Shown: positions 14,101 to 26,615 of the stretch, in pieces
Position numbering within the stretch: the first letter of the stretch is position 1
How the letters are laid out: every line of letters begins with the position of its first letter
NCBI GenBank assembly: GCA_015350385.1
Contig: WNKI01000003.1
Coordinates: forward strand, 609,077-673,076
Source of the DNA: Aculops lycopersici
Lineage: Eukaryota; Arthropoda; Arachnida; Trombidiformes; Eriophyidae
Reading direction: 5' to 3'
DNA length: 64,000 nucleotides
Notes under the pieces: generated by a model
Told to the model about the DNA's origin: nothing
The model's input: only the letters and a program-made list of their open reading frames with translations
The model's database searches: none
Made by a program: the position numbers and the translations under genes

Positions 14101-17100
14101 ACGAAACAACGAAACTAAACGCTAATTTGCTCAGCTGTACTAATTAGCCGCTCGGCTTATCGTCGCTCGACTTACCTGAGCAGCCAACTGGAGCTCTCGT
14201 ATCTCTTCCCCTCTTCTCCAGTACCGTTAATCTGGCAGCGAGTGACTTACTCGGCCTTCCATTCGGAGGGTCGGTCGGTGGGTCGGTCGATTGGCCGTTC
14301 GGCCAGTCAGAAGTTTGCTGGGATTATTAGCACAGAGGCAACAACAAATGGACAGTATGGAACTTTGGCAGCAGCCATCAAAGTGGCCACAATTCCGCCA
14401 AACTCTGGCCAAATCTGCAACGACTTTTAGGCCAATTGGAATTGATGATGATGGTGATGCGAAATGATGGAAAATCTCGGAGAGTCGTAATCTAAAACGA
14501 ATCTCCCGCTTCATCCTCGTTGGCTGCTTCTCTCGCTCTCGCTCTTTCTCTTCGTCGATTCACGAGCAACCAGTAGAAATGCTAATTCGTGTGTACCTGG
14601 CCCAGGTGGAGGTACAAGGAGAAGAAGAGAAAGACCACTGCTCTTTTGATGCTTGCAGCGAACTCAACAACAGTAACTGCAACAACAAGTCGCTTATCTA
14701 CCTCGAGCAGCTCGAGCAAGCAAACCATCGGACCGATGAGACCAATGCGCCGTCGATTATCGCGCGCAAGAATCGTGGCGCAGTGTTGCAAAAAATCATG
14801 CACCTCGTTGGTTTTAGCCGGCGCCTCCGCTGACGCAGGTAAAACAAACCACGAACAGGTGGCTTTGGTTTACTCAAAGTCGCCCAAACTCCTTCCACTC
14901 GAGGGCTTCAAATGCAGCACCAGAGTAAACAAGAAACTTGGTTTGGATTGGCAACAATGGTAAACTAGCTAATTGATTGCCTCTTGCATCTTACGTAAAC
15001 CAGACGAAAGTTTACCTTGAATTCAGACATCTATGTATCCTAATTTGGGCTAGCAAATAGAGCACCTGCCACCTATAAAATTTTCCTCCCCCCCCTCTTG
15101 AGGAGAAACTTACTCGTCATCATCGATGCAGCCGCCATCAGCACCGTCGCTTATGATTACCACCGAGCGCAATCAATGTAGTCATCGCTTTGGTTTCAAA
15201 CGTCGACGCAGTTTTCATTCCATTTATACAGATGGATAAGAAAAAGTTTTTCCTCTACCTGAGGAGACGCTGCAGAGCGATCGCGATGAGAGCCCATAAA
15301 AGTGACTTGGTCGGCAATTAAACGAAATGGCCAAAGATTTAGCAAGGAAAACCTCTGATACTTTTAATAGACGAAGCTGTCGAGGGAAGAAACTCGCGTG
15401 GCTCTCTCTCTCTCTCTCGAGTTGCGTCCGTTTTCCTCACTCCACTTCAGTTGGCCATAATTGAATGATTCTGATTGCAGACTGCTCACTTGCCGACTGA
15501 CTGACTGGATGGCCGTTGTTGCTGCCGCTCCTACTGTCCTAGTGTCGGCCGCAACAAGTCAACAACAAGTGGCTGACGAAGTTTTAACTTGCGATTGCTC
15601 GAGTTCAATAACTAGAAAGGCAATTCTGAATTTTACAGAGAAGATGCCAGTTAAAGCAAAGCGAGGCTCGCGATGGCCACTTAAGGGCCGCCCAACTTTG
15701 TGGCTCCTTCTCGGAGCTACAAACCAATGGACTAGACCAAGAGGGCAACCAGAAGACTAATCTAACTACACACAGCTGCAAATTAAAAACCAACACGCCA
15801 TCGAGCTGAGGCTCTTTTCTCCGCAACCTCAGCTGGCTTCTTTTCCAACGTAATCGCAAGATGAAGTCTGGTAAGAAAATACTCGTTGCGTTTGGCGCTT
15901 TGTTGCTCGCGTTAGTACCTTTTGCTTGTTGCTCACTTGGCAAGTCGTGCTTTTCGCGCTTTCGTTTGTATATTTCGATTATTATATTCACACTACACAA
16001 CGAAACGAAACTAAACGAAACTAAACGAAACTAAACTAAACGAAACGAGAGCAGAAGCTCGAGAAAAACGAAGAGCAAAGTTGATTAATGATTTCTCTCG
16101 CCACAACGACCAACTCAACACTTGAAACATAAATATTGACTCGAGATTTCTCTCTCATCTCCTTCCTTCTTTCGTCCAACGTGAAAATATCGTCGGCGCT
16201 AAAACATTAAACCCGCTCTCTTTGTACAGGTGACACTGAAAAAAGCTCCTGAATTAGAATTGATTGTACTTACCGTTGAACTTAATTGAACTTTTGTCAA
16301 CTATATAATTTGGCTGGTTGCTAAGACGCTCCTGACTTTTGACTAGCGAGTCATAGAGCGCAAGGCCAAATTGTTGGGCAGCATAGAGGATCGATTCGTT
16401 GAGTATAATGTTGCACTCGACGACGATGCCAGCTAGTTGGCCATTCTTTTTGTTTGGTCTGGAGTTTGGTTTTAGTTGTTTGAGTTGTAGTTGTTGTTGT
16501 TGTTTTTGAGATTATTGATGGATTGTTTGGTTAGCTAAAGGTGACTGAGACTTAAACATGATGGTCGCTCCTCAACAGGTAGTTGTTCTTGTTTCTCGCT
16601 TTGAGTTTAAAAGATTGAAAACTTACCTTATGTTTAGAATGTCCATTCTCGAGTAGACCCTACGCATGTCGGTGGACAGAAAGACTTGGTCCATCTGTAT
16701 GATTTGAATTCGGTGAGAGAGAGAGAGAGAGAGAGAGTTGATTTGGATAGAGTATGCAGGTTAGCTTCCGGTTGAGCATTTGAAATTAATTACGCATTGC
16801 GCATAATAATGACAATAATCTCTATTATTATTCGATTAATATCACCACTTACCATTTTGATGATTCGCTCGGCCAGCATGTTTCTCTGACTCGGCGAGTG
16901 TGAATAATTTTGACTTGTAATCACAAACTCGCCAACAACTAGCTTGCTCTTGAGTAGATCTTGGTGCTGAAGGTTTTGTTGTTGCTGAAACATGTTGCTA
17001 TTGGGCGTATTTCTTGAGCCTAACCAGTGCGAGTCCATCATTTGGTCTACCTGAGTGATCATGCTGGAGGGGTTTGCAATTTGATGCATGTGTTGCTGAT

Positions 17101-17980
17101 TTAATGTTGCTGACGTACTTGAAGGTAACATCATTTGCTGGCTTGCTATTGACGATGCTGATGACGAGGAGACTATTGGTGAGCTTGGGAAAAGTGTAAA
17201 TTTAATTATAAAAACAAGACTCGAGCTTAGCAATAACAGGAGCAATAGGCATCTAATTAGCAATTGATACCTGAATAAAAAGTTGCGAGCTCGCGTGTGG
17301 AAGTCGCCCTTGTAAAGGTATCGCCATTTTGAAGGTTTCGCACTGAGACTCTGCGAATTGGGTCTATCTAATCTCAAGCTCAAGCCTTGGGTTGAACTCG
17401 GCGCCCGGTGACTGTGCAACGAGTTGACGCCAACCTCGAGCGAGTAGGGGCTTGCGTAATAGGGATCGTCGGCCAGCTGCTGGTTTAAAGTGTGGTGCTG
17501 CTCAACAACAGGTAGCTGTTGTTGCATTAGGCGGTCGGTGAATATCAATTGCGATCTCTGTTGGGTCTTCGCGTCGCCGAAGGGTAGCGGCGGCAGGCAT
17601 TGTGGTGGGTATCGCATCATAGTGCTGAATTGGTTGCTGGTATTTGCTTGCTCTTGTTGCTGGCTCGTTTGCCCATGATTCGTGGCACCCAAAATCGAGG
17701 CCAAATTTTGCTGGCTCTTCGTGGACTGCAGGTGGTTGCCGATGGATATTGAATTGCTGCCGAATGAATGCTGTTGCTGGTGGACACTCGATAGTTGCGA
17801 GTTTTGGTAGTGCTGCTGTTGGTTTAAATTTTGCTGTTGTTGCTGCTGTTGCTGCTGTTGCATCAGGTGCAAGGTGGTTGCTTGCGAGGCGCCGCGCTGC
17901 TGACGGCCATAGGCAATGTTGTAGCCGCCTGGCGGTGGCACCGGGGGCACCATTGTTTGCGGGTACCTGTTGGTGTTCAT
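10161..17980 (-). CDS. Type II membrane protein with SEA, TSP1 and LDLa domains (5 exons)
   Basis: I assembled this from five minus-strand exons: 17980-16853, 16694-16627, 16458-16274, 11379-11257 and 11137-10161. Every junction is GT-AG and the phases agree (0, 2, 1, 1), giving 826 residues and a stop. In order, the protein has a Gln-rich cytoplasmic N-terminus (1-238), one hydrophobic segment (about 239-262) with no signal peptide, a SEA-like domain (about 345-460), a linker, a thrombospondin type 1 repeat (about 527-591, WSEWSQWSPC), low-complexity Gly/Asn/Gln sequence and a final LDL receptor class A module (788-826). The layout is that of a cell-surface receptor or shed glycoprotein; SEA domains often self-cleave, but I did not identify a clear GSVVV-type site. 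There is no protease domain after the LDLa: the stop follows DERDCLA. Extra exons could lie in the 4.9-kb intron 3. No specific orthologue is claimed. Confidence 0.8.
11257..11379 (-). CDS. Exon 4 of the SEA/TSP1/LDLa gene (linker)
   Basis: This 123-nt exon runs from acceptor GAAACAG to donor ATAG|GTAAGT. It encodes about 41 residues of Pro/Leu/Ser-rich linker (VPDKDLNTGLVPPELL and onward). The phases match exons 3 and 5. It has no domain of its own, so its assignment rests on splice sites and phase. Confidence 0.7.
11380..16273. other. Intron 3 of the SEA/TSP1/LDLa gene
   Basis: This 4.9-kb intron contains an ETS octamer at 12789, a (CT)n tract near 15402-15418, AAACGA/AAACTA tandem units near 15999-16046 and CAGGTAA/TTACCTG heptamers. 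Chance frames occur on both strands. Any further exon of the same gene whose length is a multiple of three could be hidden here; I found none with recognisable domains. Confidence 0.6.
16274..16458 (-). CDS. Exon 3 of the SEA/TSP1/LDLa gene (C-terminal SEA)
   Basis: This 185-nt exon runs from acceptor ACTCCAG to donor ACG|GTAAGT. It encodes PNKKNGQLAGIVVECNIILN and about 40 further residues. The Gly followed by a hydrophobic strand, then an amphipathic helix, matches the second half of SEA domains. It leaves phase 1, which is completed as an Ala codon by exon 4. Confidence 0.8.
16627..16694 (-). CDS. Exon 2 of the SEA/TSP1/LDLa gene (central SEA)
   Basis: This 68-nt exon lies between an acceptor reading ATACAG and a donor reading AAG|GTAAGT. 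It encodes 22 residues beginning MDQVFLSTDM, plus two bases of an Arg codon. It continues the helix-rich middle of the SEA domain in frame from exon 1 to exon 3. Confidence 0.8.
16714..16738. repeat. (GA)n microsatellite in intron 1
   Basis: A GA dinucleotide run lies in intron 1 of the SEA/TSP1/LDLa gene, just upstream of its exon 2. Confidence 0.9.
16853..17980 (-). CDS. Exon 1 of the SEA/TSP1/LDLa gene: Q-rich N-terminus and TM
   Basis: The exon is 1128 nt (376 codons) from an ATG to a strong GTAAGT donor. The N-terminus is Pro-rich then polyglutamine (around residues 40-50). It is followed by basic residues and a hydrophobic run, LLIRCLLLLLLLSSSLVFII, at about 240-259, which fits type II topology. 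Residues from about 345 (VVGEFVI...) begin the SEA-like domain, which is split by the intron after Met376. Without splicing the frame runs on 20 codons to a stop. The ATG at 17978-17980 is the chosen start because no in-frame exon was seen upstream. Confidence 0.85.
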
Positions 17981-20900
17981 GTTGGAAAATTGTTTTAAAT
18001 TTAATTTGCTTGATCTTCTAATTGCAGTTCATGTTACTCTCTTTCTTCTCGACTTGCAACTTGACTCGTAACTTATGGGCTTATTCTGCGACTTGCTAGT
18101 TTTGCGTGATGTAACTTCTTCTTGTTAATCAGCGACTTCCTTTTAGCTGACTGACTGACTGACTGACTCATTGACTGATCGATCGATTGGTTGGTTGGTT
18201 GATCAATTAATCAATTGGGTGATCTATCGAGCAATCGTGTGATTTATTTGAAGGAAAAACTGGCTAGCTAATTCACGAGGCTTCCTCTTGTTGTTGAGAA
18301 AATTTGCAGCGTTTCAATGGCACGATGATGCTCTAGCTGCGATAAAATTCCATTAGTTCCCATTAGTTGCAAACGAAGTGCTTGCGACGAGAGGATATCT
18401 GCCAATGAGCGGCTCGTGTGTGTGCTGTTTTCACAACTCGACTTGCGACTTCCAACTCGCGAGTTTTAGTCGGCAAATTTTGCCACTGCTTCTGCTACTG
18501 CCGCCGCTCTTTGTGTGCAGCAACAACCGAGTGGTGGTTGTGGGCCGTGCAGTGCGCAGCCGCAAACATGTTGATGTTTTTTTCCATCTCCGTTGTCCTG
18601 CTTCAAGCAACACAACGGAAACTCGCAGGTAGCGCCAACTGGTGGCCACTTGGACTTGCAAAATTATCGAAAGGAATCATTATGCAGTTTTGCGCCTTTT
18701 ATCCCTTAGGGACTACAATGCAGGCGGCCTCAAGTGGCCGGCTCGCTTTAGTTGCGAGCCACTTCGGCAGATCCAAACCAAACACGAACCCCAACGAGCG
18801 CAAACCTAAACCTGTCTCTCCTTTTGGTGCCTTGGCCACCAAAAGGAGCAACGAAACGCGAGATAAGCGAACCAGTGGAACGGAACAAGCGGCCAGAAAA
18901 TCGACTGGCTGGCTTGCTAATGCTAACTCTGCTGCTGCTGCTCCTGCTGCTGCTCGAGGCGAAAGAATGGCTAGAGTTTTAAAAAACAATTTGAACATCT
19001 CTGAAAAATTATGTAACTTCCGGTGGGCAAACAAGCGAGCCGCGAGCAAAAAGGCAGTTTGGCTGCCAGAGAACAAAGTCAAAAGTGACCCTCGGCCGCC
19101 GTGGCCACAAAACGATTGCTTTTCGCTTCCGAGACTCTCGCTGCTCGCGAGCCAAAGTGACGCAATGACGCGTGCTCCTCTGCCTTTTGTAATCCCATTT
19201 TTCCCCCCGAAAAGAATAGATTGAATCGAAGCTCATCCATTTGCTTATGCTGATGTTTGCTGCTCGCTCAGCTATTTGCCGATCGACATTCAACTTTTCG
19301 TCCTTTCAATCGTTCGTCTGACCACCAAACAACCAAGAGTTGAGCGGAGTGGAAAAAGTGACCCACTTGCCTGAACCGGAAGTCGATTTGCTCTTTTGCA
19401 TTCGCTGTCTGAGGAGCCGTCACTCGAGCAGCAAACCAACGATAACAAAATCTACAACAATGAGCTTAGTGCCTCAACTCTTTTGTCTGGCTTCCCTTGG
19501 GTCGCTCGCTCGCTTGCCAGCTAGAAATGGAATGGAATCCCTCGAGAATCCATGCAACATTTTTTTCTCGCAAACCAAATAGGTAAGCGAGGGGATGGAA
19601 GGAAAAGACTGGCCTTGGCACGCGATCGAAACCAACCATGAGGACGTGTGAGGCAAAACATATGACGGGTTGCATATGTTTCGGCTCGGCTGATCCGTCA
19701 CATATGCATCATAAAACTTGCGTCACTCAAATTACAACCAAGTTCCACTCTAGCAACTTTCCAGCTCACCTGTCATCTACCTCGAGATTTTCAACACTTT
19801 TGCACGCTCATTTTCACACTGATCTAGGCAAAGATTTCAACTTTCAGCCAACAAAAACAAGACTAAATCCCTCTCTCTCGCTCTCCTTCTGTGAGTTTCT
19901 CATGGCTTTAATGGTTGTTCACAACACATGAGTAAATGTCCATAAGCTTCAAGTCTCGACCTTAGGACTAAAACTTGAGATTGCGCCGCCATCTTCTGAT
20001 TTCCCCGAGTTTGATCTCGTCACTTTGGCCGATAATTTGGCTCTACAAGCTAAATATTAACCTGCAAATATCGACCAAAGTCAGTGTGCAATGTCGTCTA
20101 GTTTAGTGAGCGGCCATCGCAAACTGAGGACTTGCTGCCAGCAGGCGAGATGATTTGGTTTGCCATCGTGGCCGCCGCTTCCAACACTAAGGATGCAGCA
20201 AATTCTAATTCGCGATCAATGGACGCGGCGCCGGCGAGCCGATGGATGTGGCTGAGTTCATGAAGCGAGAGTTTTGTTGCCAAAATAGACTTCATCATGA
20301 TAATGGACTGGCCGCAGTTTCCATCGTTGCTCGTCATTCATTTTTAGGCGATGATTTGCTCCCTTTACAACTGGCGACTTTCTCTCTTTCTTGAGCCGAG
20401 ATTCTGCGGCGACGGCGGCGGCGGCGGCATCGATGGCTCGAGAGCCGGAAAGAATCGTGACTCTGGCAGCTTAGTTGTAGTTGCTCTTGTTGTCGTTGTT
20501 GTCAGTGTTGCTGTTCATTTTGTTGCCAGTTGTTATTTGAGGCAACACAAGCAACTAAACTTTCACCTACGCCAACCTAAAGGGAACTCAACGACTACCA
20601 AATTTGCGCCGATTGAGTGGGAAAACTCGAGCATAAGGCAACAAAGCAACTCTAAACGGAGGAGGAAAGTCGATCATCGGCAGCAATCATCGCCCATTTT
20701 ACTTTTGCCGCTGCTCTCTTCCCTTAACTGGCGGCGACTAGCGGTGATAATAATACTACCTGCATAAGCAAAGTAAGTGGGCCAACTTTACTCTCTGGAG
20801 GCAACAACATTGAGTCCATCAAGACGACTATTGAGTTTTCTAGTCTATGGGAATAGAAAACTCAATAATCGCCCCATAGACTAGCGCGCGACGGTCACTC

Positions 20901-23149
20901 AATTGGTTGGCGTTTTGTGAGTTAGTTCCTCCAAACTAGGTAATAGCAACAAGTAGTGGCAGAGAACGAAGACAACGTCCACGACCAATTATCATTCCGC
21001 TCCTCAGGTTGCGGGCAGTAGCACTTTTTTGTGCTGCTGCTGTTGCCATATCAACTCGCACAAACCTCTTCAGCAGAAGAGTGCACTCGTACATTGAGTT
21101 GGGTACAAAAAACTTGTAATGACCATTCAATTTTCGCCTTTGAACTCTCATTTTTACTCCAGTTTTTCTCCTATTTGTTGATCATGGACACCGGACACGC
21201 CCACCCAGCAGCGCACCAGTAACTTGCAGTGACCAAGCGAGAAAGTTTGTGACTTTAAGCAACTAAATTTGACTTTGCAGTGGCATCTCTTGTTGCTGGT
21301 AGAATGGGTAGTGGTAGTAGTAGTATCAAGTACGAAACGAAGAGGGCAGGCGCTAATTAATCATCTGGCGCTGCCGCCACGAGTGGACCGGCAGGTAAAG
21401 CGGTGAGCGAGCCAGGTAGGCGGCCGCCGCCTTTTAATGTGCCACTTTACCTGTCCGGCCGCTCGCTCGCTCGCCTGTTGCTGCTGCTGTTGCTACTTTT
21501 AAAACTTGGATTCGCTTTCAGCTCGTGGTGCGCCGGACGCCTAGTTCATATTCCGGACTCGAGAGTTTAACTTTCTGAACAGCAAACTGGAGCTTGAGCA
21601 ACACGAGCTGAAGTTGCAGTTGACCGTTTGATTGCCGATGGCAAACAAATGGCCACTTTGCTCCGTTTGTTGTTAGTATTGTTTCCATCACAATTACTAT
21701 TTCTATTGCTCGCGCGCGCGACAACAAAGACCCGGAGGGCCAAAGCAACAACCACCGACTGATCGACTACAACAACCAGGTAAACGCCAGATGCGAACCG
21801 GGAAAACTGGAGGAGTTTCAATGGCTTTCGCTGGCTCACTAGTCTCCTACCTAACTACTAGCAGACGATTGCCAATGAGTTTCGAGGTGTTTACCTGTTA
21901 ATTGTAGCTGTCTGTTGCTCTCTTTTTGATCCATCGATCGTCGCTTTAGTTTTTGAACCCTAGATGAAGCTCACAAATTGATTCTGCCACCAATTGAGAC
22001 CGCCATCAATTTCAAGTCCCGTTGCTATTGGTGTCGCCCTGAGAGAGTTCTCCTTTGACGTTCTAAACGACGACAACAACAGCAACAAAAGTCGCTGACT
22101 TGTTGCTCCAAACGTTTAGTTTAGTTTCGGGTAACTAAACTGAGAGGAGCCAATTGAGTTGCAAATGGTGATGTCCAATTCTGAACCTGAACCTGCCATT
22201 CAATTAGAGTGGAAGTCAGTGAAGGAAAAAGGAAAAAGGAGAAAGCTCTTGGTCTCTTTGTCTCTGTTGCCTTTGGCTCGGAAATTTTTCGAGTTTGCTT
22301 CCAATTGCAGTTTTATGTGTTTAGTTTTGATGGTTTGATGTTTTTTGTAGCTTCTAAAACCAAAAAAACAGACCCGAGTGACAAGACTATGGGATTACGA
22401 CGACGAAGTCGAGAGTCTTGGCATATGGGAGTCGCATCACTTCCATTGGCTTCTCTGTTTCTATCCAAAGTACATGATGGAAAGGAACGATGATACACAG
22501 AAACTGGGCGCAATATGACACGACACAACACTCGTCGATCCGTCGACACAAAGTCAATGGGAAACTCGGCGAGATTTTGCTGTGGGCAATCAAATAACAG
22601 CAGCAACAACGACGACGACGACTCGTAAATTGAATCCACTCAGTTCATATGCTCACTTGCCCGACACTCTCTGGCCATGTCCCCGGATTAGTATTAGCAA
22701 TGACAGTGGTAGCGGCGCCGAGTTCGTGGCTCAGGTATCATCAGCAAATGCAATGGTAGCAACAGGCCAAGACCAAAAGCAGCACTGAACTCGAGGAAAA
22801 TCAGAACTCGACTCGATCACAAGGGAACCCAAAGCGATTGGCTTCTATTTCTCTTTCCCTCTCCCCCTCTCTCTCTGAGCCTCCAACTTCGCCATCCTCC
22901 CTACCGACGAGTAAGCGGATTAAGTCTAGGGATTTAGTTTACTTGCCGATTGGACTCCAAGCAAGTGGCTCGATTACCATACACGATACTAGCGCGCATT
23001 CAAGGAGGAAGGCCTCAGTAAAAGTCGTTGTCGGCGACTTTGCCTCGAGAATAAGTTTAGCTAGAAAGTGACTACTAGTCCGCGAGTTTTTCATCCAATA
23101 TTTCCGACCAAATTTTGCCATGATTATGGCTTCATACTGGGATTTATTG
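17981..23149. other. Non-coding region upstream of the SEA/TSP1/LDLa gene
   Basis: This should contain the promoter and 5' untranslated region of the minus-strand gene that starts at 17980. Near 18149-18200 are compound GACT, GATC and GGTT tetranucleotide runs. ETS octamers lie at 19016 and 19376, and several CAGGTAA heptamers are present. The 268-codon plus frame at 18418-19224 has no family motif. An interleaved inverted repeat is described separately. Confidence 0.55.
20829..20883. repeat. Two interleaved perfect inverted repeats (pseudoknot order)
   Basis: Arm A, TATTGAGTTTTCTA (20829-20842), pairs perfectly with 20854-20867. Arm B, TAGTCTATGGG (20841-20851), lies in the loop of A and pairs perfectly with CCCATAGACTA at 20873-20883. 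The order is A, B, A', B', with a two-base overlap between A and B. The arms can therefore form a 14-bp hairpin, an 11-bp hairpin, or possibly both as a pseudoknot. Confidence 0.9.
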
Positions 23150-24410
23150 GTGAGTTGCGAAAGAAGAGTAGACAGCACGAGTTGAACAACTTTTATGCCC
23201 TTCCTTAGGTCATCGTGTGATATGATCGTAGATTAAATCATCGACTAGTGATCAGAGTAAGTTGCTCAACCAATAGGTAATCATTCTGGGATTGTGTGGA
23301 CAAAATTTAGTGCAAATATTGCAACAGGTGCAGAAATTGTGTCCAAAATTGTACTCTTGGTCCCTAGATTTTCTCCGGGAGTACCAATCTTTAGTAGGTG
23401 CATATTTTTCCACCAAAATGCCACAGTAATCTCAGTTAGACACGAGTTTAGCGTATTTGCATCGCTCGATATCATAGTACTTCCGGCAACAAACTAACTC
23501 GGGTTTATCTGTATCCTTAAGTCGCGCAATTGACGTGAAAATCAGAGAGTGACCAAAAATAAAAACTCTGTGTGCAATTTAGTAGGACTTTGGGGGAATG
23601 TGAGCTAAAATTTGCGAGAAGATATGATCAAGTATAGAAATTGCGAGCTTTACACAAAATAGACCCCATTATCACGTCGGCGAGCATAGAATCTTACCCC
23701 TTCGTTGTTCCGACATAAATACAGATATCCCTGAGTAGCCTGTCGGAACTGGATGTGACGACACCTCGCTGTCCTCGACTAGACCCCTCCTTTCTCGGCG
23801 AGTGAGAGGTCCAGCCTCTAGCCCCTCGACTCACCGAGGCCTTCTGGCAGAGATGAAGAGCAAATTTCTTCACCGGATCTATTGGTCCAACATCGACGTA
23901 GATTTAGGCGAAAAGACCTTCCAAGAAACATCTGTATTTCGAAAACTATGAGCGATTGCAAGACGCCGACGCGACCGGAAGCTCAGAATGCAGCTTCTGA
24001 GTCGTTTGCAGTGTTTATTTTCAGTGTATCTTGCATAACTTTTGCAATACAAGTGTCATCAAAAGACGGTTTTTGCCGTCATGTTGAGGTCTACTTAGTG
24101 GATTGATTCCGATGATTCTTACGATTCTCATCATCTCTTAAGCGGCTGTACCTCGATCCGTGTCGCTAGGTGGTCAGTAGGCCCCAGAGCGTATCTGACG
24201 CGCAATGGCAACCTTTTCTTACGGGTTCTACGCAGGCCAGGATTAGAAGTGGAAACATACAAGAATCAGTGTCGGGTTCGTCGGGAATTACCCGAAATAT
24301 CGGGGATCTTGAATACACGTTCGAGAGAATAACAAGAAAACTAGTTGAGATATTTGGATAGAGTCTTCAATATTGTATTCCTCATCTATCAGAACATCTA
24401 CCACACTATC
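23150..24410 (-). mobile_element. Dispersed repeat, copy B (inverted relative to copy A)
   Basis: This is the reverse complement of the stretch at 8450-9690; the core at 23283-24226 is roughly 95% identical by eye to 8640-9585. Matching frames of 74 codons occur in both copies (23882-24106 here, 8762-8986 in copy A), but this follows from nucleotide identity and does not prove coding. Outside the core the similarity becomes patchy. The two copies flank about 13.5 kb that contains the SEA/TSP1/LDLa gene. Confidence 0.8.
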
Positions 24411-26555
24411 CTCCAACAATGACTCTGTCGTTATCCTACCTCTTGGTTTGTGGTAGTGTTCTCAAATAATCGTCATGCAAGGTACCCTGTTGCATGAAAA
24501 CCCCAAATTTCTGCTCTCATGAATAGCAGTTTTCACGTGAACCTTATCCAATGTGAATATGATTCATTGTTTAGAACTAGTTCGCAATTTGGATAAACCC
24601 AATATAGCGCTTGTAAAGCTCACCTGTTGATCCCAGGCTTCGAAACGAGCCACCAGCGGACGCCAATTAAAAGGAATCCAAGCGAACAACTATCGTTCCC
24701 TCATTCTAATAAGAATTAGTGGGGAAATGATCGCAAATCCTGCAGCTTAACGACCACTTGTTTGCCTCTTAGCCTCGAGGTCGTCGGTTCCAGAGAATTG
24801 CCTGCTTTATTTTCATATGGCTGCTTGCAATTAACACACCAACTTAGTGAGCAGTCGTTCGCTGTGTTATCCTAGCCGCGAATTTCTCAGCTAAGATCCA
24901 ACTCATCGGGATTTTAGTTAGTTTGCCTTGCCAGCTAGATAAACTGATGGATCGATCAATTGCGCAATTGAGTGGGTAAGAATTTCGAATCTATCTGCTT
25001 GTTAGACTTAGCATGAGGCTCTCTTTCTTCCAGTTGGAAACCAAAGCCGCCAAACTGTTTGCTTGCTACGTTGCCATCTCTCATCTCGCGCTAATCCCTT
25101 TTGGGCGCAAAAAATGGATAAGTCGCTCGCTTTTCAGGATCAATATCATCATTCACTATGTGATATGTCTCAGCCATGGAAGTTGAGCAACAGCAACAGC
25201 ATTTATCCAGTGAGCCAGTCAAGTAAAGTATTCTGTTAACAAGCAAAAGAGAAAGAGAGGTATACACCAACAAGTCAAGTCCTTTTGGCTGCGCTCATGA
25301 ATCATACTTAGCCGTCCGTTTGGTTTGTTGGTCGTCCAGTGAGCCGGCCGCTTAGGCACCACAAGCCATCAATTCTGCGTTTGCCTCGCTTTCTATGGAC
25401 AAAAACGGATCAAGTGCTTGTCCGTTGGGTGCCTGGCAACAGGTAAAATTCCAATTGTGCTTGGCTCCCCTGGAATTGGTGGTTGTTACGCAATAAGCGG
25501 GGGGGGCAGCAGTGGCAACAACAACAACAGGTCGTTGCTGATACACTTCCAATGGACGACTCTTCTCATTGCTCACTAACTAACTAACCAGAACTATTGC
25601 TCCAGCATTAATCATGATTAACGCGCGGTCATCTCACGTCTCTTTCTCTTGCTCTCGATGAGCTAACTGGCCATTGAGTTGAGTGTCGCTTTGCGTAGAG
25701 AAGTTCAGGTGAGTAAACGAACGACAAAACTTCCAGGGAGTCAATAGCAACTCACCTGGGCATTAGAGAGCAGCGTTAGCGCCAACTGAGGATTTCCATT
25801 CTGTTGGCTGACTGGCTAGATGTTGGGTTTGCAGGCAGCAACCAGAAAGGAGAGGAGGAGAGGAAACGGAACTTGAACTCGCGGCGGATCTTGTTGCTGT
25901 TGGGGTGGAGAAACTTCAAGTTGGTGAGTTGAAGCCAGCAAAGCAAGGCAAAGAGAAAGAATAACAATAACATAGACACAATGGACAAGATTAGCCTTAA
26001 CCAAAAGCTCGTTGTCCTTGTCGTTGACGTTGAACTTTACAGATTCAAATGATGAGAGGCGACTCAAAGTGCGATAAACGGAAACTCGAGAAAAGCAAGA
26101 AAGTGGCGGTGGCTTCGAAAGTAGTAGCGGAGCATCTGGCTTCAGAATAAGAGCATCACTACTGTGGAGCTCTCACTTTTTGGCAACCACCACTGCTCGC
26201 CATGAGGATTTGAGAGGATCCTTATGGAAATTGATTGTCGTTGCTGCTGGAGCGAAATGCTTCGTTCAATACGATTGGAGCAACAATTGCAATGTAATAT
26301 TATATACTCATTTATCAGCTAAATCGAGTGCACAGTAGCAACAAACGTAAACATTTGCCATTGTTATTCTTTCTCCACTGATCGATCGATCGATGGGCTA
26401 ACTGGCACAGAGTTCCAATGGACCTTCCAACTTGAACCTACGCTCACCTTTACCTTTACCTTTGCCCCGGCCCTTACCTGGCCACCAGTGGGACATCTCC
26501 GGATAGTCGTTAGGTTAATCGCATCGCTCCGCTCGGCTCATGTTGCGTTTCTTTG

Positions 26556-26615
26556 GTTCTAGTTCTAGTTCTAGTTCTGGTTTGTTGATGTCGATGTCGA
26601 TGTCGATGTTGATGT
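26556..26615. repeat. Adjacent (TAGTTC)n and (GATGTC)n hexamer repeats
   Basis: TAGTTC units (26556-26579) are followed a few bases later by GATGTC units (26586-26615). Confidence 0.85.

Noticed and set aside
16790..16852. The 20-codon Ile-rich extension after exon 1 of the SEA gene
   Set aside because: It follows a strong GTAAGT donor, and the SEA domain continues in frame in the next exon, so it is read-through of the intron.
18418..19224. A 268-codon plus-strand frame
   Set aside because: It has no family motif and runs antisense to other chance frames in the same stop-poor DNA. The composition looks like translated non-coding sequence.
24765..24800. A sequence resembling a tRNA T-arm (GGTCGTCGGTTCCAGAG)
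   Set aside because: There is no matching acceptor stem, A box or anticodon arm upstream.
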